NCBI RefSeq assembly: GCF_026262505.1
Contig: NC_067204.1
Coordinates: forward strand, 24,397,300-24,461,299
Origin: Trichomonas vaginalis G3
Taxonomy: Eukaryota; Parabasalia; Trichomonadida; Trichomonadidae
Direction: 5' to 3'
DNA length: 64,000 nt
Below are positions 22,321 through 32,700 of this stretch, piece by piece. Both the position numbers and the translations under genes were made by a program. Position 1 is the stretch's first letter; each line of letters begins with the position of its first letter. The notes under the pieces are model-generated. The model saw only the letters and a list, made by a program, of their open reading frames with translations. It had not been told where the DNA came from and made no database searches.

Positions 22321-22869
22321 TTAAAAGGATAAGTCTAATAAATCTTCAGGGAAAAGATTAAAAAGACAATCGTTTTTGGAATTTAGATTCATTTCTCGAA
22401 AATCAGCAATAGATGCATCAATCAATTCTTCAAATGATATGTGTGGTTCGTTTTTTGGTGTATTTGTTTCTATTTTCTTGCATTTTGTTTTACACCGATC
22501 AGACATTAATACAGGTGCTCGTCCTTTGGATGCAAGTAGTGAATATCTATTTTTAATATTAACATCAGATCTTGTTGGAAAGTGTTTAACTATTTTTGCC
22601 CAGCTAGATCCATGTCGTTTAACTAAACTGATTAAAAATCGATCTTCTTGTGATGTCTAAGGTCCATTAACTAAGTTCGGTGATAAGTAATTAATATATC
22701 TTTCTCTGCATTGGCGCGTATTGCGTCCTTCCATTAGAGATGCAATTTTTTTCCACGAATGAATGCCATAAATTCCAACAAGTTCTTTAAGACGCTCATC
22801 TTCATCAGCACTAAACTTGTGTCTCATTGAATCAACTCGTTTCAGAGGTTCTTTTGCTATTTTCTTCAT
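22321..22869 (-). pseudogene. Two-repeat Myb DNA-binding protein with an in-frame TAG
   Basis: The first repeat lies in MRHKFSADEDERLKEL...HSWKKIASLMEGRNTRQCRERYINYLSP, a clear R2-type Myb domain with a conserved recognition helix. The linker LVNGP is followed by TAG (22657-22659), and the same frame then continues with TSQEDRFLISLV...GSSWAKIVKHF...SDVNIKNRYSLL, the second Myb repeat, and an acidic-hydrophobic tail ending FNLFPEDLLDLSF (stop 22321-22323). In this family the position of the TAG is normally the first tryptophan of the repeat (PWT), one base from TGG. As read, translation would stop after 70 residues. A real nonsense mutation, an assembly error and stop read-through are all possible. 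The intact length would suit the small Myb transcription factors of trichomonads, which bind initiator-region motifs. Confidence 0.85.
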
Positions 22870-24415
22870 TAAAAAATTTGAATATAATACTTTTCAATTA
22901 AATCACAATTCAATGAAATGATTTGAATGATGATATTAAAGAAATTCATAAGATATTGTACTTCCAATTAATTTAGAATACTTTTTAAAAAATATTCGAA
23001 TATAGGTTATTTGAAAATAACTTTCAATTAACGAATAAAATTTTAAATTCAGCTATCAAATAGAAATGGACTATTATCACAAATTTTTGATTTTTATTAA
23101 TTCTTCCGTTTCAATTTGCAATCTTTATCAATAATTGAATACACACGTCTATAATTTTAAATATTTTGACCCATTAAAATTATATACAATGAAATTATTC
23201 TCGATAAAAATCATCAGTACAAAAGATTGTTTAGAAAATTTATCAATGAAGAACCAAAAATATTCAACATTCGATTATCATCGGCGTGGTATTCTCTATA
23301 ATAGCACAATAAAAGCAACAATAAAAATCACACTTTCAAATTGTCTGATTTAAGGTTTTCAATTCAAGAAAATCATGTAAAATATTTGTAAATAATTGAT
23401 TTTCGGCAAAAATAATAAAATATATTATTATGATAGTGTATGCTATGTAAGAACCATGAGAAATTGTGATGGAAATTTTGCAATTCTAATAGATTTTATT
23501 GTAATTATCATTAATTATGAAGAAAAGCGATTTAGAACTCATCATATCTGTCAGTAAGATCGAATGTTTATCGCTGATTTAAAATTTTTGCAGAATTTGA
23601 TAAAAATTGTTGAAAAATATTGTGAAACCTATAAATCACTACATGATCATGGTCATTATGAGGTAATTCAATATTGTTCGACCTTTTTAATAATTCATGT
23701 ATTAGGATTCGCTATAATTTTTTCGTGATTTTCAAGAAATTGAAAACACTTACAGATTTATACAAAAATTCAATAGACCTTTATATTTGAAAGGACATAT
23801 AGAATAATCCACAAAAAATGATTATCGGAATTTACAAGCGAACTCTATTCATTCATTTTGTTCTCAAGGTTATTATCGGAAATAATATTTCCCAAAAAAT
23901 TGAGAGAAAAATCTTGTAATTTATCGTAATATAATAATCGCGTATCTAAAACATCTATAAATCTTCACTTGAGCAACCCTCTATATTGAAATAATTTGAT
24001 GTTCTCAGAAAATGTCAAATTTTTTCACAGTATCGGAAAAAGTTATCACACATCGAATTTTCATACTGGCAGAATAGTTAAAATTTTGATAACATGTTTA
24101 CTTAAGTGATAACATAGTATTGCTTATATTGCTTTCAAGAAATTGAATGATTCGTTGGTTAATTAAGATTTTTTTTCTTCCTAATAATTAATATCATGTA
24201 TTACAAATGCATATATTGACAATGTCACACTATTAGTTTGCATAAAATATATGATAAGGACTGAAAACATAATCATAAAGTTTAATAGATAAAAAAAGAA
24301 CATAGAACTTTAAAAATCAAAATACCTCTCATTATGCATTATTTTTTTGGATGTTTTGAAAATTCTATTACAAATTTATGTGCTCTTGTTTCTTGAACAA
24401 AAAGAGTTTCTAATG
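22870..24415. other. Intergenic 1.5 kb, no gene seen
   Basis: AT-rich sequence with short low-complexity frames only (for example 23135-23353). No repeats or RNA genes were recognised. Confidence 0.55.
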
Positions 24416-24590
24416 GAAAGCTGTATGTCCATCATTTTCTTTTGATTTTTTATCAGCACCATTTGTTATAAGATCATAGAGTGCTTTGCGATTATTATCT
24501 TTTGCATTTTTGTCAGCACCATAGTTGATTAATACTAGGTCTGTGTTTTCATTTATATTGACTTCATAATGAAGTGCAGTTTTGCGCTAT
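24416..24590 (-). pseudogene. Ankyrin-repeat gene remnant
   Basis: On the minus strand the text reads KTALHYEVNINENTDLVLIN, then YGADKNAKDNNRKALYDLI and TNGADKKSKENDGHTAFH. These are two to three decayed units of the same trichomonad ankyrin type as at 18-20 kb and 44-46 kb. No start or N-terminal region is left. Confidence 0.75.
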
Positions 24591-24839
24591 TAAATTATTA
24601 AAGTTCTGGCAAATAGTCATTTAATGATTTTGATGAATAATGAAATTGTGTATCTTCATCCTCCAAATTAATGAATAAAAGGATGAAATTTTGTTGGGAT
24701 GTTAAAAATTACGGTCGTTGACATAATACACTCTATAATATACTATATTTACCTAAACAAATCTATATAAAAAATTAAATATAATAGATATATTGAATTT
24801 TGTTATCAAATCAAGGATAGTAATCATCCACAAACTCAT

Positions 24840-27602
24840 TTAACTGCTCTTCAGTGATTGACAAAACTGAATAAATTGAGTAAAGAGTTCTTCATCAATA
24901 TTTTCACCAATTTCTTCTTTCTTTTCAATTAATAAGTTACAATCTTGCAAAAGAATATTGATAAGCTCGTTGTCGTACCTAAATTTCATGAAATTTTGCA
25001 TCATTCTATTAATTTCAGATAAATCATGGGGAGGAAAATTCTGTAGAGCTAATTTTTCGAATTCCAAATTTTCTGATAATGCACAATATGTAGAAATTAA
25101 ACTATAGATGTTAGAATCTGCATCATCAGTCGAATTTCCTATCCAGTTAGCAGCCAACAATACATATCCTTCAAATATACTTAATGTATCTGGAAAATTT
25201 GACAAAAACAAATTTGTCAAATAACAGAAATTTTGATAGCAATCAATCGGTATTTTTTCATGAATAAATGCATAAACATTAGTAATGAATTCGAAGAAAT
25301 TCTCTGGTAAATTTCCAGATTCGACGAAATCTATAAGCAATCCTAAATATGAATCATAGCAAGCAGATGGAGCTTGGTTTAAAACATTTGCAGTTAAACA
25401 TTGCAAAAGAAGATAACTTTCTTCTCTTCCTCTAACTAATCCTAACTTTAACAAATCTAATACATGTATAAAGATATTAAACGATGGATTATTAATAAAT
25501 GATCCAATATATGAATCAATTATTTGATCGAAATCACCAAAATCTTCATTGTTTTGCAGTGAATTTAATATTCTTACTACACTACTCAACAAATAAAAAC
25601 CATTTTTATCTTCATTATTAACTTCAAATGAAAGTAATTCTTGGACTAATCTAAGGATATCTTCATGATGCAAATAAATAGACATTTCAGGCAAAACAGG
25701 AACAACAGCAATAACTAAATCTTCGTTTTTGACAGAAATTGCATGGAAAATATCATTCATTAAATCTCCAAGAAAATCAAAAGATTTTGTTTTCGAAACA
25801 TAAAAGAACTTAATAGGAATAAAGAACACTTCTAATGAAGGAGTAGTGAAATGCATCTGACAAAACTCTCTCAAGTAATTTGAGATGTCAGTATTTAACA
25901 GAAAATTATCTTCATCATTTGGATATTTTTCAAGAAATCTTGACATGAATTGGAATAAAGTTGTAAACAAAGAAATATCACTTTTCTCGTCTTGTTTGAT
26001 TTGTTCCAATATCATTATAATAGGATTATATATCAAAGGAACAATTCTTTCATTCAAATCAGGGAATTTGCAAAGAATAGCACCAGATATTAACAAAATA
26101 GATTCAAATGAATTTTCTTGACTGATAACAAATTCAATTATTTCTAAAATGGCTGCTGCTGTTTCTTCTTTTATAACTTCACATCTATAAACTAAATTAG
26201 TGATATCATTAATTAAATAAACATCTAAACTATCAACGGAAACTCTCGATAACATTATTTCAAGTAAATTACTTACATCAAATTCAGTTTGACATATTTC
26301 TGTAATCGATTCTGAAAATTTTACTTCGAGTTCTTCATCACCAGAAAAAGCCATCCAAAGGACACTTTCCAAAGAGTCAATATCTCCTGTTTGCTCAAAA
26401 AGCAATTCAATAAACGAAAGACTCGTTACTTGCAAATTAAAATCATATTCTTCAGGGGAATTAATATGATTTAAAACCTTTTCTCTAAACAAATTAACAA
26501 AAATAGTTTCGAGTTCATTGTCTAATTTCGAAAAATTCGAATAACATTCTATCATAAATCTCAATCCTGTTAAATAATATGATAATTCATCAACTTCGAA
26601 ACATTGAACAATGTTTTCAATGAAAAATCCATATAAACTTGGAAAATACGATGCAGTTTTGACGCATTCGGATATATATGACTTGACATTGTCACTGTCA
26701 GCCATTTCAAGACTTAAACTGAAAATATCTGAAATAATTGATTGCGTATTTGATGAATCTTGGTAAGGAATACAATGTAACAAATATTGGTATATTGTAA
26801 ATTTAATTTGAGGAGGTACATCTTCATTAGATAGTATAGATTCAACGATTGAAGAATAATTTGGATTATTAATTAACTGATTATGGAAAGAAATCAAACT
26901 TCCGATGGTTCCTGCTAGTACAAGCTGAGAATCAAACTGTAGTGAATTGAATTCTTGTAAAAATGGTAAAATATTATTAAAAATATTTGAAATATGATTT
27001 TCTAGATCTGATTCTTCAATTCTATTGCAGCTTGTTAATGTATTGATAATATGTGCATATAAGTGATTAATTTTAATGCGTTCATCAATGACAATTTTGC
27101 TTTGGTTGAGAAAATATGAAATTTGTTGAATTATGTTTTCTGCGGAGTTGATAATAAAATCATCTGGTAGCTTGTAGAATATGAAATCCATAATAAGGAG
27201 TTTGTAGTGAATTGATTCAGCATTTTGATCAAATTTTTCTAACCATTTGAGAAATTCTGTGAAAGTAATTTGTTGTGGATATATTATATCTAAAAATATG
27301 TTTAATATATGTCGAAATGAATATGATGGCATAGATTGTAAGATTTCTAACAAATTATATTGAATTAAAGTGCGGTTACCTATATCTAAAGTACTCCATT
27401 GGATTTTTATACACTTGTATAAGTATAAATATGCTAGGTTAACTGATCTTCCATCTTGATGAGTTGATAATATATTGAATAACAAGTGAATTGTAGAAGT
27501 TTCTTCGATAATTTTAAGTATTTCTAGCCCGGCTTCTTGTATTACTTGATTATCATTCACTAATGTTTTCTCTAATAGCTGAAGAAGTTGTTCTGAATCC
27601 AT
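24840..27602 (-). CDS. Importin-beta/exportin-like karyopherin, 920 residues
   Basis: A long helical-repeat protein. The N-terminal 150 residues fit an importin-beta N-terminal layout: VIQEAGLEILKIIE, then VNLAYLYLYKCIKIQWSTLD (about 54-73), which resembles the family's xLKNxIKxxW helix, and a RTLIQYNLLEIL...YSFRHILNIFLDIIYP stretch. The rest is a solenoid of HEAT-like helix pairs, acidic overall, as in receptors that carry cargo through the nuclear pore under RanGTP control. The length is close to the 850-1050 residues usual for the family. Which receptor it is (importin-7/8, Cse1 or an exportin) cannot be told by eye. The start is the first ATG; the next gene starts 44 bases away in the opposite direction, so the two share a promoter region. 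Confidence 0.72.
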   Translation of the reverse strand: MDSEQLLQLLEKTLVNDNQVIQEAGLEILKIIEETSTIHLLFNILSTHQDGRSVNLAYLYLYKCIKIQWSTLDIGNRTLIQYNLLEILQSMPSYSFRHILNIFLDIIYPQQITFTEFLKWLEKFDQNAESIHYKLLIMDFIFYKLPDDFIINSAENIIQQISYFLNQSKIVIDERIKINHLYAHIINTLTSCNRIEESDLENHISNIFNNILPFLQEFNSLQFDSQLVLAGTIGSLISFHNQLINNPNYSSIVESILSNEDVPPQIKFTIYQYLLHCIPYQDSSNTQSIISDIFSLSLEMADSDNVKSYISECVKTASYFPSLYGFFIENIVQCFEVDELSYYLTGLRFMIECYSNFSKLDNELETIFVNLFREKVLNHINSPEEYDFNLQVTSLSFIELLFEQTGDIDSLESVLWMAFSGDEELEVKFSESITEICQTEFDVSNLLEIMLSRVSVDSLDVYLINDITNLVYRCEVIKEETAAAILEIIEFVISQENSFESILLISGAILCKFPDLNERIVPLIYNPIIMILEQIKQDEKSDISLFTTLFQFMSRFLEKYPNDEDNFLLNTDISNYLREFCQMHFTTPSLEVFFIPIKFFYVSKTKSFDFLGDLMNDIFHAISVKNEDLVIAVVPVLPEMSIYLHHEDILRLVQELLSFEVNNEDKNGFYLLSSVVRILNSLQNNEDFGDFDQIIDSYIGSFINNPSFNIFIHVLDLLKLGLVRGREESYLLLQCLTANVLNQAPSACYDSYLGLLIDFVESGNLPENFFEFITNVYAFIHEKIPIDCYQNFCYLTNLFLSNFPDTLSIFEGYVLLAANWIGNSTDDADSNIYSLISTYCALSENLEFEKLALQNFPPHDLSEINRMMQNFMKFRYDNELINILLQDCNLLIEKKEEIGENIDEELFTQFIQFCQSLKSS

Positions 27603-27739
27603 TTATCAAAAAAAGGTCAAAATTTTGATAAAATTAATGAAAGGGAATGATTTATTTTATTGTAAGTTGTACCAATTGTATGAAAGATTATTTGAATGAT
27701 GGAGCTAACGTACGTATTTATAAGATTTTTAAAAAAATT

Positions 27740-28456
27740 ATGAGAAAACTTTCTTTTATAGCTGACACTACATCCACCACTATAAAATGGAGCAATAAGA
27801 ACTTAAAAGCAATCCCAGTCGAAAAACTTCCGAATGCACTCGAAAATCTTAGTATTTCCAACAATCCAATTTCAGATCTAAGTATCCTTCCTAGATTTCA
27901 TACATTACTTCGACTCAGCTGTGATGGAACACTCATATTTACGTTTGAAGGTGTTGTTGATCAGCCTAGACTTAATTCTGTGAGTTTAATAAATACACCA
28001 ATTTCTACTCTTCCATGCTTTCGTTTAATGGCATCAATTGCATTTGGTAGATCAGTGGTAATGATAAATGGTGAACCGCTCTCAATCAGCGATGGTATCT
28101 TAAGGGCTACATACGGACCTGTTATTAAATCTTGGCTTTTCAAGGGATACGTGGTAATATCACTAGATCCGTTGATAATTTACAATCCAAAGACAAAAGA
28201 AAGGAAAAAACTTAATATTGGCCCAATTGGAGAAGAAATCGTTGAACCAGCTGGAAAACAAGGTCCTATCGATAATATTGTTGATGATGTTATTGATGAT
28301 ATATCAAGTCATGGAAAACCTAATAAGAAACGAAGTGCATTAAAATTATCACGACAACAAGCAGAAAAACTTAACTACTATAAAGATAAGAAAGCTATCA
28401 TGGGCTCGTATGATATTCAAACCAATATTGAGCTTCCATTTCCAAGTTATCATTAA
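27740..28456 (+). CDS. Short leucine-rich-repeat protein
   Basis: An open frame begins at 27647, but the better start is probably ATG 27740 (MRKLSFIADTT), giving 238 residues. Three to four LRR units are seen: IKWSNKNLKAIPVEKLPNAL, ENLSISNNPISDLSILPRF, and LNSVSLINTPISTLPCFRL. A cap-like segment with VVMINGEPLS follows, as in many trichomonad LRR proteins. A Lys/Arg-rich C-terminal tail (KPNKKRSALKLSRQQAEKL) follows. LRR proteins of this size usually mediate protein binding in cilia, mitosis or signalling; no specific partner is evident. The gene is divergent from the karyopherin. Confidence 0.75.
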   Translation: MRKLSFIADTTSTTIKWSNKNLKAIPVEKLPNALENLSISNNPISDLSILPRFHTLLRLSCDGTLIFTFEGVVDQPRLNSVSLINTPISTLPCFRLMASIAFGRSVVMINGEPLSISDGILRATYGPVIKSWLFKGYVVISLDPLIIYNPKTKERKKLNIGPIGEEIVEPAGKQGPIDNIVDDVIDDISSHGKPNKKRSALKLSRQQAEKLNYYKDKKAIMGSYDIQTNIELPFPSYH

Positions 28457-28627
28457 TTATTCTTTAATAAAATGTTTGTATAATTGTTTGTATTAAAAAA
28501 TCGTGTTTTCTGATACCAACTGTAAGGAAATTTACTTTTACGAAGAAATAATTTGATAAAAAAGAAAAATTTTGAAATAATGTTTATTTAAAGTAATATA
28601 AAGTTACTATTTATTCTCTATTTCAGT

Positions 28628-29497
28628 CTATTTTGATACAGCATCCATGATTTTTCCAACAATTGAATCAATTGATTCTTTGACGGTTGGTGCGATTTGA
28701 TGACTCTTTCCTACAAGTCCAGCGACTAATGTTGGATCAATTGGTACACTACCAAGGTATTCAACACCTTCTTCTTGGCACATTTTCTCAGCGCCGCCAT
28801 TTGTCCTTGGATAGATACTACTATCCTTACCACAGTGTGGGCAATGGTATGACGCCATATTTTCGATGATACCAAGAACGCGGATGTTAGATTTCTTGCA
28901 AAATCTGATTTCTCTTCTGACATCTGAAATTGCGACTTCTTCTGGTGTAGTAACAATGACAGCACCTGTGACACCAGCATCTTTCATAAAACTGACAATT
29001 GAAAGGTGTTCATCAGAAGTGCCTGGAGGAGTATCAATAAGCATTATTTCGGCTTCACTCCAATCAACATCTGATAAGAGCTGTAAAACCATCTGATTTT
29101 TAACACCACCACGTGCAATAATTGGATCATCTTTGTTTTCGAGGAAAAATTGTGTGCTGACAAGGTTAATATTTTCATCAACGTTTAATGGTGAAATACC
29201 TAATGATGTTTGACGTAATTTTTCGTTTTCTGCTTCGAAAAGAAGAGGCATTGATGGACCGCAAAGATCTAAATCAAGAACACCGACAGACATATCGGCA
29301 GCAAGTCTTCTTGTAAGTAGGTATGTTGTTGTTGACTTTCCAACTCCGCCTTTGCCACTCAAAACGAGGATTTTATATTGGACAGGCTCCATTGCTTCGC
29401 CTACTTTCCTGATGCTATCCTTCAAAGCTTCAGGAACTATGCCGGAACTGCATGAACCTTTCATTGGGCAATTAGCGCAATCTCCGTTACAAGACAT
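28628..29497 (-). CDS. NUBP1: Cytosolic Fe-S scaffold ATPase Nbp35/NUBP1
   Basis: A 289-residue ParA/MinD-type P-loop ATPase of the Mrp/Nbp35 family, the scaffold of cytosolic iron-sulfur cluster assembly that loads 4Fe-4S clusters onto nuclear and cytosolic proteins. The N-terminal cysteines C3, C7, C10 and C16 correspond to the Nbp35 ferredoxin-like site: the last three keep the C-x2-C-x5-C spacing, while the first gap is shorter than in yeast. The deviant Walker A is GKGGVGKS (48-55), the switch motif is DLDLCGPS (75-82), and IDTPPGTSDEH (154-164) is the Walker B region. The bridging CPHC motif (219-222), which joins subunits through a cluster, is intact. The N-terminal cysteines favour NUBP1 over NUBP2/Cfd1. 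GC-rich codons suggest good expression. TCATAATG overlaps the start as a possible initiator. Confidence 0.95.
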   Translation of the reverse strand: MSCNGDCANCPMKGSCSSGIVPEALKDSIRKVGEAMEPVQYKILVLSGKGGVGKSTTTYLLTRRLAADMSVGVLDLDLCGPSMPLLFEAENEKLRQTSLGISPLNVDENINLVSTQFFLENKDDPIIARGGVKNQMVLQLLSDVDWSEAEIMLIDTPPGTSDEHLSIVSFMKDAGVTGAVIVTTPEEVAISDVRREIRFCKKSNIRVLGIIENMASYHCPHCGKDSSIYPRTNGGAEKMCQEEGVEYLGSVPIDPTLVAGLVGKSHQIAPTVKESIDSIVGKIMDAVSK

Positions 29498-29786
29498 TAT
29501 GATTTTTAAGTTGTTCAGTCAAATAGAAGACGAAATCGCTCTATTTGTATTGTTTTAACACCCATTAGACAGAACATTATCATAATTAAGCTGATAAAAA
29601 TTTTTTGTGAGTAAAATTTCGAGGGGTGTAAATTTTTAGTCAGGTTACTTCTGTAAAGCAAATCATCTCAAGAATTTGGGAAAGTTAACTTAAAATTTCA
29701 AATTTATGATCAAATGATGCTTTAGATTCTAGTGGAAAGAGGAAACAATTATTATCTTTCTTTGACTTTTTTTTTAGAATGTTTTG

Positions 29787-32700
29787 ATGCAAAATAATGA
29801 TATTTTAACGAAATTCAGTACTATTTTCAATCAATTGGTATACGAACCTATTGATGGAAATCATATGCTATATGCTCTTCAAGGAATGCATGACTTTTTC
29901 AATGATTCTAAGTTTCAAATAGCAAAAGAAGATGTTGATAGATGGTTATGCCAGCTCATTCAAGCTGGAGTACAGAATAATGTCAATAAAAACTCAGATG
30001 AAAGTCTATACAACGAATACATGGAGATCATCAGATTATTAATATCAAAATTTAAAGCTTTAGACAGAAAAACATTCGGAAAAACGCTTTGTGCTTCACT
30101 CCAAGATGGTATTTATACACAAAGTTCGATAAAGCTTCCATTTATTTACCATCCCAAAGAACAGTTACAGATAGCGAACAAAAACCAGTCACATATACAT
30201 CTTTACTTCGATATATTACAATCTTTCCTTAATATTTCATTTTCTATACCAGAAAATTTTTTTGAAATTATTCTCAATATTTTGTGCCATACAAAAGATT
30301 TTTCATCCGAGATTTTACACACATTAAGTTGTGCTATACCATGTGATCATTGCACATCATTAAAACTCATCAGAGTCCTTTTTTGTTTCATGAATAATTT
30401 TGCAATCAAAAATACCGAAATTGATACAGAAATTGATTTATTTGCCGCTAAAACATTACAACATTCATGTTCTAGATTACCATCCTACATGAGAAAGCTT
30501 TTAAGTCGAGATTTAATTTCATATATCAAATTTTATCAAAATATCAAGCTTCCGATGTTTCTTAATGAGTTCTTTTTGCTTATTAAGGAGTTTGTTGAAA
30601 GTGACCATGCAAATCACAAACTTGTTTCAGATTTAATTTTCAATAATTTTAAAAATTTTTATTACGTCACAAATTACATAGAACTATGTAAAACATTGAT
30701 AAAGAACAACAACAAATACCTTGAATATTTCACCAAGGTCAATTTCGACTCCAATCCCGAGATAATTCCGAATTTAATGGAAATTTTTCCGAAATTTTCT
30801 CCAAATTTTTCGGAATTATCGAAATTTCCTCAAATTTTCTACAAAACAATTGTTAAGATAGAAAAACCAAGTCTTATACATGGCAGCTACTTATCCAGAT
30901 GTCTTGATACCGCTTCACCTCCTTTAGAATTGATAAATGATCTCTACAAATTGTTTCCAAACATAATTTTAGAAAAACTTGACAAATTATCAGTTGATTT
31001 TGCGATCAAAATCTTTGAAGAGAACAATGATTTGTTTAAGAGATACATGAGCAATGCTATTGACATTGCCAGTAAGAGTTTGTCGAGAACATTGATGTCG
31101 ATGATAATAATTTATCAAAAACAAAATGAAATCCAATTAACAGATGATTTTTTAATTGAATTAAAAAGCAATGTTAAAAATGTAGAAGCATATAAAGACA
31201 AGCATTATGTAAATGCTGTTTCTATGATACTCAAAGATGAAGAACTTTTGGAATTGTACACTTATGATTTCATCAAAAAACTTTTGTCAATTTGCAAAGA
31301 AAGTTGTCAAATTTTATTAGACAACAAATATTTGTCTTTCCACATTTTGAAGTTGTTAATGCAAATTTTATGGACTGAAGATGAAATACTACAAGGAATA
31401 AGTCTAATATTGATTTCAAGAATGAAAGATTTGTCATCAATTAAGACTTTGTACAAATACGAATTTGGTTCATTACTTGGAAATTTGTTTGTTCAGAAAG
31501 AAACGGTTTTTAATGAATTATGTACGATTATTTTCCATAGAAAAATACAAAACCACAAAAACATCATCAGTGCATTCCAGAAAATCATTTTCCCATTTAT
31601 TATTTGTACAAGTGAACAAAATCTTCAAAAATTTTTGGAGAAAAGCAAATTGAAACTGAAAGATTTTCTTTCAAAAAACATTCCAAGCATTCTTGAATTC
31701 ATTTTCACTTCGAATGACGAACAGATGAGTAAAAGAGCATTCGAATTCTTCAGAAAGCAGAAAATGACAAGTTTGCAGAAGGTTGTTTATGATAATTCCA
31801 TTCGTTTCTTCCCTGTTTTGTTCATTGATTGTGTTTCTCCAAATGAAATCACAAGACAAAAAGCAATTCAAAGTGTCAAATCGATATTTGAGTCGAAATA
31901 CATCGAGAAAAGTGTTTTGATATCAAAAGAAGAATATTTTAACCAACAGATCGTCAACTATTTCTATTTCACATTAGTGAGATTGACGAAAATCATTACA
32001 AGTCCAAATCCTTGTGATGAAAAACTCAAAATGGTCATTCCAACAATCAAATATTTGTTACCTTTCATTGAATCGGAATTACCGAAATTTATTACACAGA
32101 TTTACACGGTTTTAATGAGAGTTTGCAGTATAGATATCTTGAAATTGAGTTGGATACAGTTTTGGTACGATTTCTGCAAAACTTTTTCTTCAAAAATGGA
32201 AAATGTTTGTTTACAAAGAATTTTTGTTCCTTTGACACAAAATTTATGTATTTTACACAAAGAATTTCCAGTTGAAATCTCCGCTTTCTTCAGGTATTTG
32301 ATCATTGATTTGAAAGAAATAACAGAAGATTGGTTTAAATACATTTATTATTATCCTGTTTTGGATGAAATAATTGATGTAAAACATCAACTCCAAAAGG
32401 ATATTAAACTTGAATGGTCCGACCAAATAATTTTGTTATCGCATAATTTGGATGATTTCTCTAATTTGTCGTTTAGAAATTTGTGTTTAGAGACTATTCG
32501 AAAACTCCTTAAAGATCATGAAGAAGAACTATACACAAACAAACTTGATATCAAATATTTAACAACAAAATTATGGAGTGTTGCTTCCCACGAAACAGAT
32601 AAAGATAATGCAATGCTATTTGGTAGAATTTTGTCACTTTTACCGTTTACTAATGATATTTCTGAACCTCATTTTGATGTGATTAACAAAGATGACATTG

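Noticed and set aside
28726-29558. Open frames overlapping the NUBP1 gene
   Set aside because: They are shadows in other frames of a strongly conserved gene; the same applies to frames inside UXS1 (15218-16154) and ATR.
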